Source: Datura wrightii | Taxonomy: Eukaryota; Streptophyta; Magnoliopsida; Solanales; Solanaceae | Assembly: GCA_035772735.1 (NCBI GenBank) | Contig: JASDFA010000003.1 | Span: 57,842,501-57,906,500 of the forward strand | Length of the DNA stretch: 64,000 nucleotides | Reading direction: 5' to 3' | Shown: positions 34,538 to 45,605 of the stretch, in pieces | Layout of the letters: the number at the start of each line of letters is the position of its first letter | How positions within the stretch are numbered: position 1 is the first letter of the stretch | Notes under the pieces: generated by a model | Seen by the model: only the letters and a program-made list of their open reading frames with translations | The model's database searches: none | Told to the model about the DNA's origin: nothing | Made by a program: the position numbers and the translations under genes

Positions 34538-34576
34538 CTTACCCCACACTTAAAACCTTGTTCATCCTCAAACAAA
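34538..34576 (-). other. Polypurine tract and pre-PPT hairpin (B3)
   Basis: On the minus strand TTGTTTGAGGATGAACAA (weakened stem) is followed by a TTTTAAGTGTGGGGTAAG tract at the LTR border. Confidence 0.78.
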
Positions 34577-36339
34577 AATCTCACATCTCATGCAATTGAC
34601 ACCCAATCATAGCTACTTTGGCTCGACAATTCAAGCTACGATTATACCGATTATTTACATAGCAAATCCTCAAGAAAACATGCATAGCCCCATCAATACA
34701 CTGACATTCAACACATTAAGACCTCCTAGACTCAAGAGTCGACTCTCGATCTCGGCAAACTCATGCAAATCAGCTGATCAAGACATCCGACACGAAATTA
34801 AATCTCTCGTCAAGCATGTGCCCTCATCAACACAAGAGAATTTCCCCCTTTTCAATCATATGATCTCAAAAACATTATATGCAGGGGCATATGAACACGA
34901 TTTCGCTCTCTCTCTCAAAGAATTCACATGCATCATGTCAGACCCATAAGCTTGCCTCTAGTGTATTACTCAACTAATATAAGGACGAGTGATGTAAGAT
35001 CACGTAGGACTTAACGGGTTGTAATTTAAGCTAAGAAACTAGTACATACTGGGCTAACCAATAATAGCAACTAGCACCCTTAAGCGCTTTTCAATACATC
35101 CCACCACATTACGGGCATTGTTTCTTCCTTCATCCTCCCCTTTCTTGAAGCCTTTCTTTATTTTTGTTCCCATTTCTTTAAGCACACTCGATTTAATAAC
35201 AAAGATTAGTTATACATCTTCATTTCATTAAATTCAGCACGTGCACCTTTGACCTTTTCTTTATTTTCACCACTTCCGCTTTTCCTTTCTTTTCACAATT
35301 ACCACTCCTTGACACTGTGGGAAAATTACTTTTCTTGAGCGCTTAAGAGTTTTTGATCAAATTCACGGATAATGAAAAGAAGAGGTTAAGCTCGGTTTGT
35401 GCCTTTTCGACAAAAGAAAAAAATAGGCTAAAGGCTCAATGGGCTAACTAGGATGTACATTCAAGGTAGGTACGATAATGAAAAAAAAAACTTTTGGTTA
35501 AATCAAAGAAATGCCTACATCCTTTCCTACAATACACATCCTTCATTTCATTTCATACACACACCAGGCAAGTTTTATACACTTCACAATAGCATGGAAG
35601 AATCGAAACCACCACACACTCATTGCACATGCTCAACTCAAGACATATTCACAGACTCTTCAATCAGCTAATTACAAGAATTCAAACATTAAGCCTCAAT
35701 CACACCGAATCGAACTCTATGGTCTAGGTATCTCAACATGTTTACTAAGTTGCATGATTTCATACGAATCACCTTTGCATTCTAAATATCATGTACAACA
35801 CGCAACAAGAATTCTGAACCATAAAGTAACGACACGTTTGGGATACAAACAAACAAAAGAAAAAAAATTAGAAAAGAATAAAGAATCTACTCCTATCGAC
35901 TACATTTCCCTTAAGACGATCGTCATCCATCCATCATAGGGAACAATCACTATTTACGACTTCGGTTCAATGGGACTATTCTTGGTAAAATCGCCGAAAA
36001 CAAACACCGAGAACCCAATCATAAAAATATTTCAATGAAAATTTTTTTAGAAATATTTATAATTTCGATAAAACAAAAAAATTTACACAACCAGCTACCA
36101 ACAACTCCATACAACACACAATAAATTCACATTAATTACAACTCCGAATTACAATACAAAACATAAACACCAAAATCACAGGGTCACAATTTTTTTTCAG
36201 GCATCACAACAAAACATAAACATAAACAACGATAAAACAACCAGCACCTAACTACTCCCACCCCACACTTAAATTGAACACTGTCCCCAGTGTTCACAAA
36301 ATTCAGCATAGCACAATAGTAGGTGGTGAAACTCCCTGA
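34577..36339 (-). mobile_element. B3 3' non-coding region
   Basis: It is the reverse complement of the region after ORF3 in B1. ORFs here (34590-34949, 35511-35939 on +) are antisense to non-coding element sequence and have no counterpart. Nothing else is seen. Confidence 0.75.
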
Positions 36340-37559
36340 TCAATCGAAGTATTCCACTTCTTCGTCAGGTGCGGTTGCCTCGTCCCCCATATACGAATCA
36401 CCCCCGCTATCCTCATTTGACTCAACATCTGAGTCATCGCGGCGTGTCTCCTCATCTGTGGGGACATCATCATCAACGAGCTCCACAAAAGCTGGCCCCA
36501 CTCGGCATAGAGCCCTGGCATTTTCGCCGAAGGGGTAGTCCAACTCGAGCTGCCACAACTCATCTTCTATTGCTGGCCTCCCACCTATGCACAACTGTAG
36601 CATCTGCATCCCGAACATGCGGGCCATATACTGATCATCCCGAGCATGTCGCTCGGCTAATGTGAGAACTGGCCCGTGAGTGGTGTTGGGTGCCTTAGTT
36701 TTGGTGACGTCCAAGGCATGCCTCTCCATCTGCGAGATGTAGTCTAGGGCCTCTTCCTCAATATCCAGGCCCCTCAGGAACGTGGTCAGCAAGCCACCAA
36801 ACCCGTACCTATTCCTTTGATGCAAACGGGCTCTCTTCATGGCGTAGATAATCACCACCCCAACATTAATCTCCAACCCTTTCATCAGGGCGTAGACCAA
36901 GCACACACGATCCCGGGTGACATCTGTCATGTGCACCCCCGGGATCAGGCAGGAACACACGATCTTAAGCCAAATTCTGGCTTCCCTATTCATTTGAGAG
37001 TAGGGCAGCGTTTGATGGTAGCCCCTCTCCTTATGCCTACTCCACCGTGCTGTAGAACGGGCTCCACGCAGAGTGCGTCTGATATCCGCATATGGTGGAG
37101 TGATGTTCAGCTGCCGGAGTACATAGGCGTCTGTGTCCCGCGCCCCCAAAATGGAATTAAGGTGATGGGGCTCAAAGGTGATACCTGCCTCCTTATCTTG
37201 ACGGTGTGACTACGGAGTGTCGAGTTCCAGTTGGCGTAGAACTCCCGAATCAAGTGGAGATTGCACTCCTTGGGCTCTTCGAAGATGAAGTTCAACCCGA
37301 CAACGTCAATCCAGTGTACAATTCTGGGGAATTCCTGTGCCAACGGCTCCCTTGCAATGTGCTCCTCAGGGAAGTATTTGTTCTCCTTATGCTTTGTGTA
37401 CCATTTCTTCCCTTCGTCTATCACTCATCGGGTTCCGTATTGACGGCGTTGGCCGTGCGGAACCGCTGGTGCTACTGGGACTGCTGTTCCTAGTCTAATT
37501 CTTTTCCTTCCGGCGCCCGATGTAGATGCGCCCTTTCCTTTGTCTTGCCTGCTTGCCAT
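36340..37559 (-). pseudogene. B3 ORF3, the best-kept copy (one stop, one frameshift)
   Basis: The ATG at 37559 opens MASRQDKGKG. A TGA at about 37426 (TGG expected) and a one-base loss at about 37180 are the only breaks seen. The last 269 codons (37149-36340) are open: THGPVLTLAERHARDDQYM, GRPAIEDELWQLELDYPF and an acidic tail rich in D and E ending EEVEYFD. The N-terminus has a basic GRKRIR patch. No membrane span or signal peptide is visible. Its preservation beside a deleted pol is notable. Confidence 0.8.
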
Positions 37560-37564
37560 TGTTC

Positions 37565-38222
37565 CTGTCAAATCAAATAGACAGTACCAATGTTATTCAA
37601 ATCAAAATTAGCTTCGACTAAGGTTGGGTTAAGCTAGGCCACCCCACACTTAGTCTTTAGCCACAATTACAACATTACGGCAAGACAATTCTCACTTTCC
37701 AATTTACAAAAAAAACAACAACATGCCTCGTGCATTCAGAGAATTCGATGGAATAAATTCTACGTACTACTCAGACTTCGTACAACTAATCAAAATATCA
37801 CTATCGATATCATTTCATCACATATCACTTAGCAAAAGCTTCTCTCAACACTACCTATGCAATTCACCAATTTCTATGCAATTCAACAATTTCATTCTCC
37901 CGAAAATCCATCATTTATTTAGCATATGTACATCAAGAAAAACACAATTCACCTTACCCAACATGCCCAACCCATAATTTCCACATTTTCAATCACATTT
38001 AGTTTCTTCGCAACCAAATTCTAACCCTAGCTACATATTTCACCAAAATTCGATCAAGCATGTGTTTATCGAGTTCATATAATCAAAATGATACTACGTA
38101 CATCAATCAACAATAACTTTAATGAATTCACGCTCAATTTACAATTAGGGCAAGGTTTACTCACTTCACATGCTCAAAATCGAAAAATTTGACAAGAATT
38201 GAGATGAAGTCAAAGAACATAC
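37565..38222 (-). other. Putative intron in the ORF3 leader (B3)
   Basis: On the minus strand the donor is AAAG|GTATGTTCTTTG and the acceptor GATTTGACAG|GAACA, 5 nt before the ATG. It is 658 bp long. Confidence 0.58.
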
Positions 38223-38379
38223 CTTTAATTAAATGAAATCGAAGAAAAGTTGAAGAAAACTTGTGCCTAGGTCCGTGTCACATTGGGGAAGGGGGAGTTT
38301 TTGGGTGTTTGTCACGGAGGGGGTGAGAAATGAGGGAAAATTAAGGGAATTCAAGGTTAAAAAGGGGGATTTTCGAGCG

Positions 38380-38582
38380 GGTCACCCGGCGACCCGGTGT
38401 GACCCGTCGCAATTAAAGCCTCAACGTGTCACGGAGGGTAACGCGAAGAACCCCCTCTGTGACATGGAGCCAACGCTGAGGTATTCTGGAATTTTAAAAA
38501 TTCCAGAATTACACCTCAACATGTCACGGAGGTCAACGCGGAGTCCCTCCTCCGTGACACGGAGCCATCGCGCAGGCTCACT
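38380..38582 (-). promoter_or_regulatory. Internal copy of the promoter module upstream of ORF3 (B3)
   Basis: Two units read on the minus strand with GCGCGATGGCTCCGTGTCAC, an AT-rich inverted repeat (TCTGGAATT ... AATTCCAGA) and ACCCTCCGTGACACGTTGAGG. A GGGTCACACCGGGTCGCC stretch follows. B1 and B2 have the same layout. Confidence 0.6.
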
Positions 38583-38799
38583 GTTTTGCCACTTTTTATT
38601 ATTTTTCTCACCTCGATTTTTCCTTTGCGATCCTTTGCATTTTTTCCCTCCGTTCATCCTGAAATTCATCTCACAACAAGAAATCGGTTAGAATTCATAG
38701 ATTTCAACATAAAACACAAAATTGTTTTTGTTTTTATTTTTATTTTTCTATTTTTTTTCTTTCTTTTCTACTAATTCTACTCAATTATTACAACAATTT

Positions 38800-38817
38800 C
38801 ACGGGTTGCCTCCCGTG
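38800..38817 (-). other. Conserved post-pol hairpin (B3)
   Basis: CACGGG-AGGCAA-CCCGTG on the minus strand is a perfect stem with the same loop as B1 and B2. Confidence 0.75.
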
Positions 38818-38937
38818 CAGTGCCTGGTTTACCATCGCAGCTCGACGTCATTGAAGCTTAGTCATCCTCTAGGGTGACGGATGACTTCTCTCGACTCCCG
38901 TCCTCACCCCAGTAATGCCTACATCGCTGCCCATTGA

Positions 38938-39600
38938 CTAAGAACGTGGCACTTCGATCTTCTTGCCACGATTCCAATTTTGGGGGTCCTTCACCGATGC
39001 TTTTCCCACTGGCTCTCGCGAATCAACACTTTGAGCAATACTCGCTCGATCAAGCACGTTGATCACTGAGAGTTCCTCATACACGGCAGAAAGCTTCGTG
39101 GCCTTGTACACATCAAATACCTCCCTCTTGTCGTGTGCCCGCATGGTTAGCTGCCCTGCAGCTACATCAATCAGTGCTTTCCCGGTCGCCAAGAAAGGAC
39201 GTCCCAAAATAAATGGGACTTCCACATCTGGCTCAAAATCCAGCACAATGAAGTCTACCGGGAAGATAAGGGAGCCTACTTGCACCAGCACGTCCTCCAC
39301 AATGCCATCAGGTCTGGCCAAAGAACAATCCGCTAGTTGCAAGATCACTGTCGTTGGTCTAGGACTGCCTAGCCCCAATTTCTTGAATACCGATGATGGC
39401 ATCTAGTTAATGCTCCTTCCCAAATCACATAATCCACGAGCTTGGATACTCTGCCTGATTGTAAGTTGAATTGAAAAGATCCCAGGGTCTTTGAGCTTTG
39501 TGGGCAACCTATTTTGTATCCGGGAAGTGCACTCCTCCGTAAGCGCCACAGTAGCGTACTCCATCAACCTTCTTTTGTTCGCCACGATGTCCTTGATATA
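38938..39600 (-). pseudogene. pol: B3 protease fused to the last codons of pol by deletion
   Basis: The open frame 39402-38938 contains LARPDGIVEDVLVQVGSLIF, FILGRPFLATGKALIDVAAG and MRAHDKREVFDVYKATKL. After SVDSREPVGKAS the sequence passes, near 38955-38990, into the extreme end of integrase (KKIEVPRS here; the RSATFLVNGQRCKHYWGED stretch of B1/B2 follows in another frame). About 3 kb of pol is absent. The catalytic Asp segment lies at about 39403-39440, ahead of a TAG (MPS start expected in another context). Confidence 0.82.
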
Positions 39601-41302
39601 TTTTTTTACTTCAGCACTCCCTACAAAACATCAACAAGAGGTAAATTAATGTGTACCTGTTTAAGCACCTCCATGAACTTTTTGAAGCACGCTTCCTCCT
39701 TGTGTTTCTTTAATCTTTGAGGGAACGGGGGTGGTGGTCTTTCTGGTGAAGCTTCCTTCTCCTTCCCCCTCTCATCATTGTGGTCCCTCTCATTCTCTAC
39801 TGCTCCCAACTGCTGCGGTGGTCTTTCTGGTTCCACCTCCTTGAGTTGTAAACCACTCCTTGTGGTCACTGCATTCACTTGCTTGGGGTTGGGGTCAGTG
39901 TCACTCGGAAGTCCTCCTCTCGGCCTGGTGTTCTGAGCTCCAACTAGTTGCCCAAATTGGTACTCCAATGCCTTTGTAGCTAACTGATTGTTCTTTACAT
40001 CGGCTGCCATTTTCACATAGTCAACTTGCAATTGAGCTTGGTTAGCTATCATCGTTTTGAACATTTCCTCGATGTTGGGTGATGGTGGTGGAGGAGGTGC
40101 ATTGTTGCTTCTATATTGCGACTGATAGTTCTGCTGCCCTCCTTGATTTCTCTGTGCTCCCTGACTCAAACTCTGCCCTTGATGACTGTTACTACCCCAA
40201 GAGAAATTCGGGTAACTCCTCCAATTAGAGTTGTAGTTGTTGCCATACTATTGGTGATTATTTCTCTGTACATTACCAACAAAGTTCACTGAATCAGGAT
40301 TCGCACCACAACACTCAGCTGAGTGTTCATTACTGCCGCACACTTCACACCAAATCTGCTGCACTACATTCACTGGGGCTTGAGACTGATTCATGCTCAT
40401 ATTGCTGAAGTGGGTATTGAGTTGATTCTATAACACAGCTATCTGTCCAGCGATAGCTGTAAAACCATCCACTTCCAAGACTCCTGCCGCTTTCCTTGTT
40501 CCTCCTCTAGAAGAGTCCGCATTCCACTCTGTATTTCCCTGCAAAATATGGTTCAACAAAGTATAGAGCTCCTCATAAGTTTTTTCTAATGCTTGTCCCC
40601 CAGCTGCTGAGTCTAGCAAGAATTTTGTGTGGGGTTCCAAACCCTCTATGAAAGTATGCACCAGCACATCATTGGATTGGTGATGATGGGGACAATCCCG
40701 CAACATAGATTTGAATCGTTCCCAAGCTTGATACAGATTCTCCCCCTCTCTTTGTTTAAAACTTAGAATTTGACTTCTAAGTCTTCCTGTTTTGCCGGAT
40801 GGAAAGAACCGTATCAAGAATTTCTTTGCAAGATCATCCCAAATAGTGATGGAATTAGGTGGCTCAGCTTTCAGCCATCTCTTTGCTTCTCCCAAAAGTG
40901 AAAATGGGAACAATGTAAGCCTGACGTAATCAGATGACACTCCAGCGGGATGTAAGTGTCACTTATCTCCAAAAAGTTTTGGAGATGTTGTTGTGGATCC
41001 TCGTGAGGGAGACCTGTGAATTGCCCGCTGGTGTGCAGCAATTGCACCATATTCTGTTTAAGTTCGAACCTCCCTCCTGGCTCAAGTTTGCGAATGCTAG
41101 ATGTAACGTTGTTGGCATGTGGGATTGCCACTTCGCGAACCGGCCTAGCTGCCATTTCCTCGGGCACTAACACTGCCCTTACAATGGGTGGATTCTGTTG
41201 TTTTTCCAGGATTGTCTGTCTGAGCAACTATAGCTTTCTCTCTAGAGCTTCTCTCCTTTGACGATGGAATTGTCTCTCCGGCTCTAAGTGTGAATCCACC
41301 AT
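39601..41302 (-). pseudogene. gag: B3 gag, broken
   Basis: The likely start is the ATG at 41302 (MVDSHLEPERQF), which B1 and B2 have lost. Breaks are a TAG at about 41235, a one-base loss near 40950, TAGs at about 40428 and 40247, and one after PLVDVL at about 39620. The capsid motifs SLLGEAKRWL and WERFKSMLRDCPHHHQSND lie in the open run 40940-40428. Unlike B1 and B2, the codon after the PPQQ stretch is GGA, so gag reads into the protease linker here. Confidence 0.87.
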
Positions 41303-41427
41303 CTCCTTGTCTCTTGCCAGTGTTCAACATAATTCAATATCTGCAAAAGATAGGCTAAGACCAAGTTGTCAGCACTAATAAGAAATCGTAAACTAACACC
41401 TAAGAAAACAATTTCACCAATTGCTAG

Positions 41428-41445
41428 TCCCCGGGACTGGCGCCA
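41428..41445 (-). other. Primer-binding site, tRNA-Asp type (B3)
   Basis: TGGCGCCAGTCCCGGGGA on the minus strand has three changes from the tRNA-Asp complement. Confidence 0.85.
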
Positions 41446-41451
41446 AAAACT

Positions 41452-41905
41452 TGTTCGGTGGTTTGGAATGCCTACACGCAAGTGCACGTGGTCGAAAAAG
41501 TCGTAAAAATGGCTAGATTAGCCAAGTATCGATCCCACAGGGACTGGACCAAGGTAATAATCGAACCAAGTGTTAATAAACTCTAACTCTAATAATGCAG
41601 ACAAAAGTTTCAAGAAGATTTTGGGAGTTTGTTTCCTAATTTATACTAATCTAAAACAAATGTACAAATTGAGTCTAAACTATAGTAATGAGCATGCTGA
41701 GGCTAAAACGGACATGCAGGGAAGCAATTTATTGACACAAATTGGTTAATCTTTCCTTCGGCTTCTAGTCAAGAATTATTGCCTATGGATTGAAACTCTC
41801 GTATTTAACCCAACTTAAGAATCATGAACCTTCTACCTACATTTCTGTGATAAGAAGAAATTCATGTTATAGCAATACGAAACCGATTCCTTAATTGACT
41901 AATAC
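41452..41905 (-). repeat. B3 5' LTR, first part (interrupted by C-minus)
   Basis: It matches 33125-33583 and stops at ATTGACTAATAC, the target of C-minus. The remainder is 61985-62944. Confidence 0.93.
41901..41905. repeat. Target-site duplication of C-minus, left copy (AATAC)
   Basis: AATAC recurs exactly at 61980-61984. Joining the two flanks recreates the uninterrupted LTR sequence seen at 33579-33590. Confidence 0.95.
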
Positions 41906-42847
41906 TGTCACACCCCGCCTTGGGGGTATGACTGGCACCTGGTGCCCTACTAGGACCTGAACTGCTAGACTGCTGAGCCTGAGCACATCTAGTACTTGGC
42001 TGGCTCTAACTCAGATTCAGGGAAACAACGGGCTATATGACGGCTGTAAATATAGCCTTCGGCCGACTAGGCCTATAGCCATCGGTACTTGTGCTGACAG
42101 CTAACTAGAAACATATCAATATAGGGGAACCCATGCGGGCCGACAAGGCCACCATGCTGTCTAGTTATCTGTAACTCAACAATGAAATACTGGATAGCTA
42201 CGTGACCGGCAAGGTCACCACTACTGTCAAGCTATGGCCCCACACGACCAACATAAATGAAACAGAAGTACTAACAGTTATACAACTGCACGACCTCACA
42301 CGACTGGCTCATATGACCACAGGGAAATATATACAGACTGCAAGCCTCTAAGAATACTAATAAGATGGTCGGGACAGGGCCCCGACCTACCCATGTTGTG
42401 CAACAAAAGAAAAGGGATAAACCTCTGGCTATCTAGCTCCGGATGACTGGAGCTGATGACTCTGTGAACTGGCTGGAATCACGAGGTATCGGCCCCTCGT
42501 CTATGAGTACCTGCAGGCAAGTAATGCAGTGCCCCACTGGGCGTCAGTACCGCTGGTACTGAGTATGTAAAGCAGTAACTGAAAGAAATATCTGAAAACA
42601 ACAACACAACTGATGAAGCTAAAATAAGAAGGAATAGACTAACTGGCTGGAAATATAAGGCTGTGCCTACTCTTAACTTATACTGAAAGGAGTAGGAGTC
42701 ACACCTGGAGATGTATCGTTCTACTGTCGATCTACTCGTATCTAATGTAACATGGCATAACATAACATAACATAACATAGCACACACAAACCTTACCCGG
42801 CCCCCATAAGCCGGGAGGTAAAACCAGCACGCAATCTATACCCCTAC
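41906..42847 (-). repeat. C-minus 3' LTR, U5-side part
   Basis: It starts TGTCACACCCCGCCTTGGGG on + and matches 59393-60332. GGCACCTGGTGCC (about 41934-41946) is a perfect inverted repeat. A short (CATAA)n run is at about 42755-42778. It is cut at CCTAC by C-plus. Confidence 0.92.
42843..42847. repeat. Target-site duplication of C-plus, left copy (CCTAC)
   Basis: CCTAC recurs at 52487-52491. The empty site is visible in the other LTR at about 60332 (CCCCTACCTCGGTCGTCC). Confidence 0.93.
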
Positions 42848-42968
42848 TGTTACACCCCGTAGAATTCTCGGCACTCAGATGACCTATTCCCACGTTGGAT
42901 AAGCATATTTGAAGGCCATACGTGTTGGAGAAAGGCCCGGGAAAAGATCGAACGAGAAGCCCGTCGAA

Positions 42969-43057
42969 CCATCGCGGAAGGAGCCGAGGCAGAGCCCCTT
43001 CGCGATGGCAGCATGTCACGGAGTAGAGGCCTCAGCGATGGCTCCGTGACACGTTGG
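42969..43057 (+). promoter_or_regulatory. Promoter module of C-plus LTR (shared with Athila LTRs)
   Basis: CCATCGCGGAAGGAGCC, CGCGATGGCAGCATGTCACG and GCGATGGCTCCGTGACACG follow in order, ending 18 bp before the TATA box. The same words make up the U3 arrays of B1-B3. Other Tekay copies are at 49866-49954, 53925-54014 and 61771-61858. Confidence 0.75.
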
Positions 43058-43074
43058 CCTTGTCCAGGCCCAAG

Positions 43075-43082
43075 TATATAAA
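43075..43082 (+). promoter_or_regulatory. TATA box of C-plus 5' LTR
   Basis: TATATAAA occurs in CCCAAGTATATAAAGCCCC. Equivalent boxes are at 49972-49979, and on the minus strand at 53900-53907 and 61745-61752. Confidence 0.82.
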
Positions 43083-45593
43083 GCCCCCACTTCGGTTGGA
43101 ACTCATTTAACACTTAATAATTTCCAGAAAACGCAGTGAGCAGAGGGAAAACGAAGGAAAATTATAAGTTATCGTCCGATTACGCTGCCAAACGCTGCCC
43201 AAACTCAAATTAATCCTAGATACCAAGGTATTTAGCAGCAGAGAGCATTTATACGGAATTAGTTTTGCGAAATACGGCCGACGAATCGGCGAGCCACCGA
43301 ACTAAAGTAAGTAGAATTGCTCTAAATTAATGTCTGTGTGTTCCTAGCTGAGAAGTGAATACTTCTCCCTTCTGGGCCGCTGAAAAATAGCGAGTTTTCG
43401 ACCGTCTTTTGATAAGCCTAAGTTTAGGCTATAAACTATATCGAAAGTAACATTGCTCTTTACAATAAAGCTGTATTTAGTATTGATTGACGTATTTATG
43501 AATGCAGTTGAGAGAAAATAGTTGAAGTACCGGCCGAGCCTCGTCCGACGGACGAATAGTCGAAGATAAGGTATGTAAAGTTAGTTTCCTTCGGCAAGTT
43601 GAGTAACATTGAGATAGTATAGTATTTTACAGACCAGTAGAATGTTCAGAAGTCGAATATTGCGTTATTATGAATATTGGTACAATGTGAGAAGCATTGG
43701 GTTGTAACGTGTACGAGACCTATCAGTATGATAGAGATTCTGACGTAAGAGTTAAAGATTGCCCAGTATACGCAGTATGTGATGTAATATGCCATGTTAA
43801 GATATTGTTGTGTTTAGCTGAAACCTCGCGAAGTAGTACCGTATCCGTAAAGCACTTCAGAAATAGAATAGCAGACTAAAATGAAGTTTAGAAAGCATGT
43901 CAGGAATAGTGAACCATGTTACTATAAAAAAATCAGTATACAGCATAGTTCAGCAAAAAGACTATATCATATTCAGCATTAGCCCCAGTACAGTCTGGTA
44001 GAAGACCATATTCGTACATACATATATATTATTTCCAGTCTCAGCATGTATTAAGTTTGTACATATTTCTATCACTAGTCCAGCATATAGTGTATACAGA
44101 AACTTAGTAAACAGCAGAGTTTTCAACAGAAACATTATCTTATATAGCATTTGCCCAGTAGAGTCCGGCAGGAGACTATATTCATATTTATACATCTTTA
44201 CCTGCCTCAGCATGTATTAAATACGTACAGATCACTATTATTAGCTCAGCATGTAATATATATGATACTTTACCCCTATTAGCCTCAGCATGTGAGATAC
44301 ACAGACAGCATTACTAGTTGAGACCGTTGTATTGTTTGGGGTTGGATTACCCAGCATCCCTGACCGCCCCAGGGTTAATAGCTGTATCGACTCGTCCGCC
44401 AGAGGATGAGGATACATCACTCTACAGAGTGATATGCCGTCCCGCAAGGGGACGAAGATGGGATGCCAATTTCCCCATATTGTGCCTTGGTCGGCCCTTA
44501 TACACCCCCGTCGAGCGGGTACGCCCGGGGTGTTGATTCAGGAGTCCTTCGGACTCAGGTACAGTTATAGTCAGGGGCTCAGCGAGCCCAAGTGCATACC
44601 CAGGGGACCGGCAGGATGCTTACAGCCAGTGTAGGAGATGGGATGACCGGGGTAGGGGTATAGATTCTGTGCTGGTTGTACCTCCCGGCTTATGGGGGCC
44701 GGGTAAGGTTTGTGTGTGCTGTGTTATGTTATTTCATGTTATGCCATGCTATGTTAGATACGAGTAGATCAGCAGTAGAGGGATTTATCTCTAGGTATGA
44801 CTTCTATTTCTTCCCAGTGTAAACGAGAAGGTATGACTTACATTATCAGATAGTTAAGCTATCCTTTCTATTTCAGCTTCCTCAGTTCTATTATTGTGTT
44901 CAGATGTTTCTTTCAGTTATTGCTTTACATACTCTGTACCAGCGATACTGACGCCCGGTGGGGCGCTGTATTACTTGCCTGCAGGTACTCATAGACGAGC
45001 AGGCGATTCTACGTGACTCCCTGTCAGCGGTTGAGTATTCAGCTCCAGTCATCCGGAGGCTGAATTTCAGAGGTGTAGTTCAGTTTCTTTTGTTGTATAT
45101 AGTACGGGTAGGTCGGGGCCCTGTCCCGGCCAGTTCTATTACTATTCCTAGAGGCTTGCAGTCTGTATATTTCCCTGTGGTCAGTTGAGCCGGTCGTGTG
45201 AGGCCGTGCAGTTGTTAGCTATTAGTACTCTTGCTTCTTGTATGCTGGCCGTGTGGGGCCATAAGTTTGACAGTAGTGGTGATCTTGCCGGTCACGTAGC
45301 CTTCTAGTATTTTATTGCTGAATGCAGATAACTAGACGGCATGGTGGCCTTGTCGGCCCGCATAGGCTTCCCTATAGTTGCTTGTTCTGGTCAGCTGTTA
45401 TTACAGGTACAGGAGGCTATAGGCCAATGGGCCGGGGGCTGTGTTTACAGCCGTTATATAGCCCTTTGTTTCCAGAAATGTGAATTAGAGCCAGCCAGGC
45501 ACCAGATGTGCCTAGGCTTAGCAGTCCAGCAGGTCAGGTCCTAGTAGGGCACCAGGTGCCAGTCATACCCCCCAAGGCGGGGTGTGACAAACT

Positions 45594-45605
45594 TTCTATC
45601 AGAGC
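45594..45605 (+). other. Primer-binding site, tRNA-Met type, degenerate (C-plus)
   Basis: TTCTATCAGAGC has two changes from TGGTATCAGAGC. The following AGGTCGTATCCCAGGGAG leader matches C-minus. Confidence 0.75.

Larger units (their letters stand above)
42848..45589 (+). repeat. C-plus 5' LTR (2742 bp)
   Basis: It runs from TGTTACACCCCGTAGAATTC to GGCGGGGTGTGACA. The promoter module is at 42969-43057 and the TATA box at 43075. GGCACCAGGTGCC lies near its 3' end (about 45549-45561). Short ORFs in it are not genes. Confidence 0.94.

Noticed and set aside
35511..35939. 142-codon ORF on + as a possible host gene
   Set aside because: It is antisense to the 3' non-coding region of B3, and the matching parts of B1 and B2 have no such frame.
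42751..42779. (CATAA)n run as a microsatellite locus
   Set aside because: It is short and present at the same place in each C-family LTR, so it is part of the LTR.
44318..44640. Overlapping short ORFs repeated at 44318, 51214 and on the minus strand at 52518 and 60417
   Set aside because: They recur because they are in the same LTR segment. The frames change between copies and no codon-level conservation is evident.
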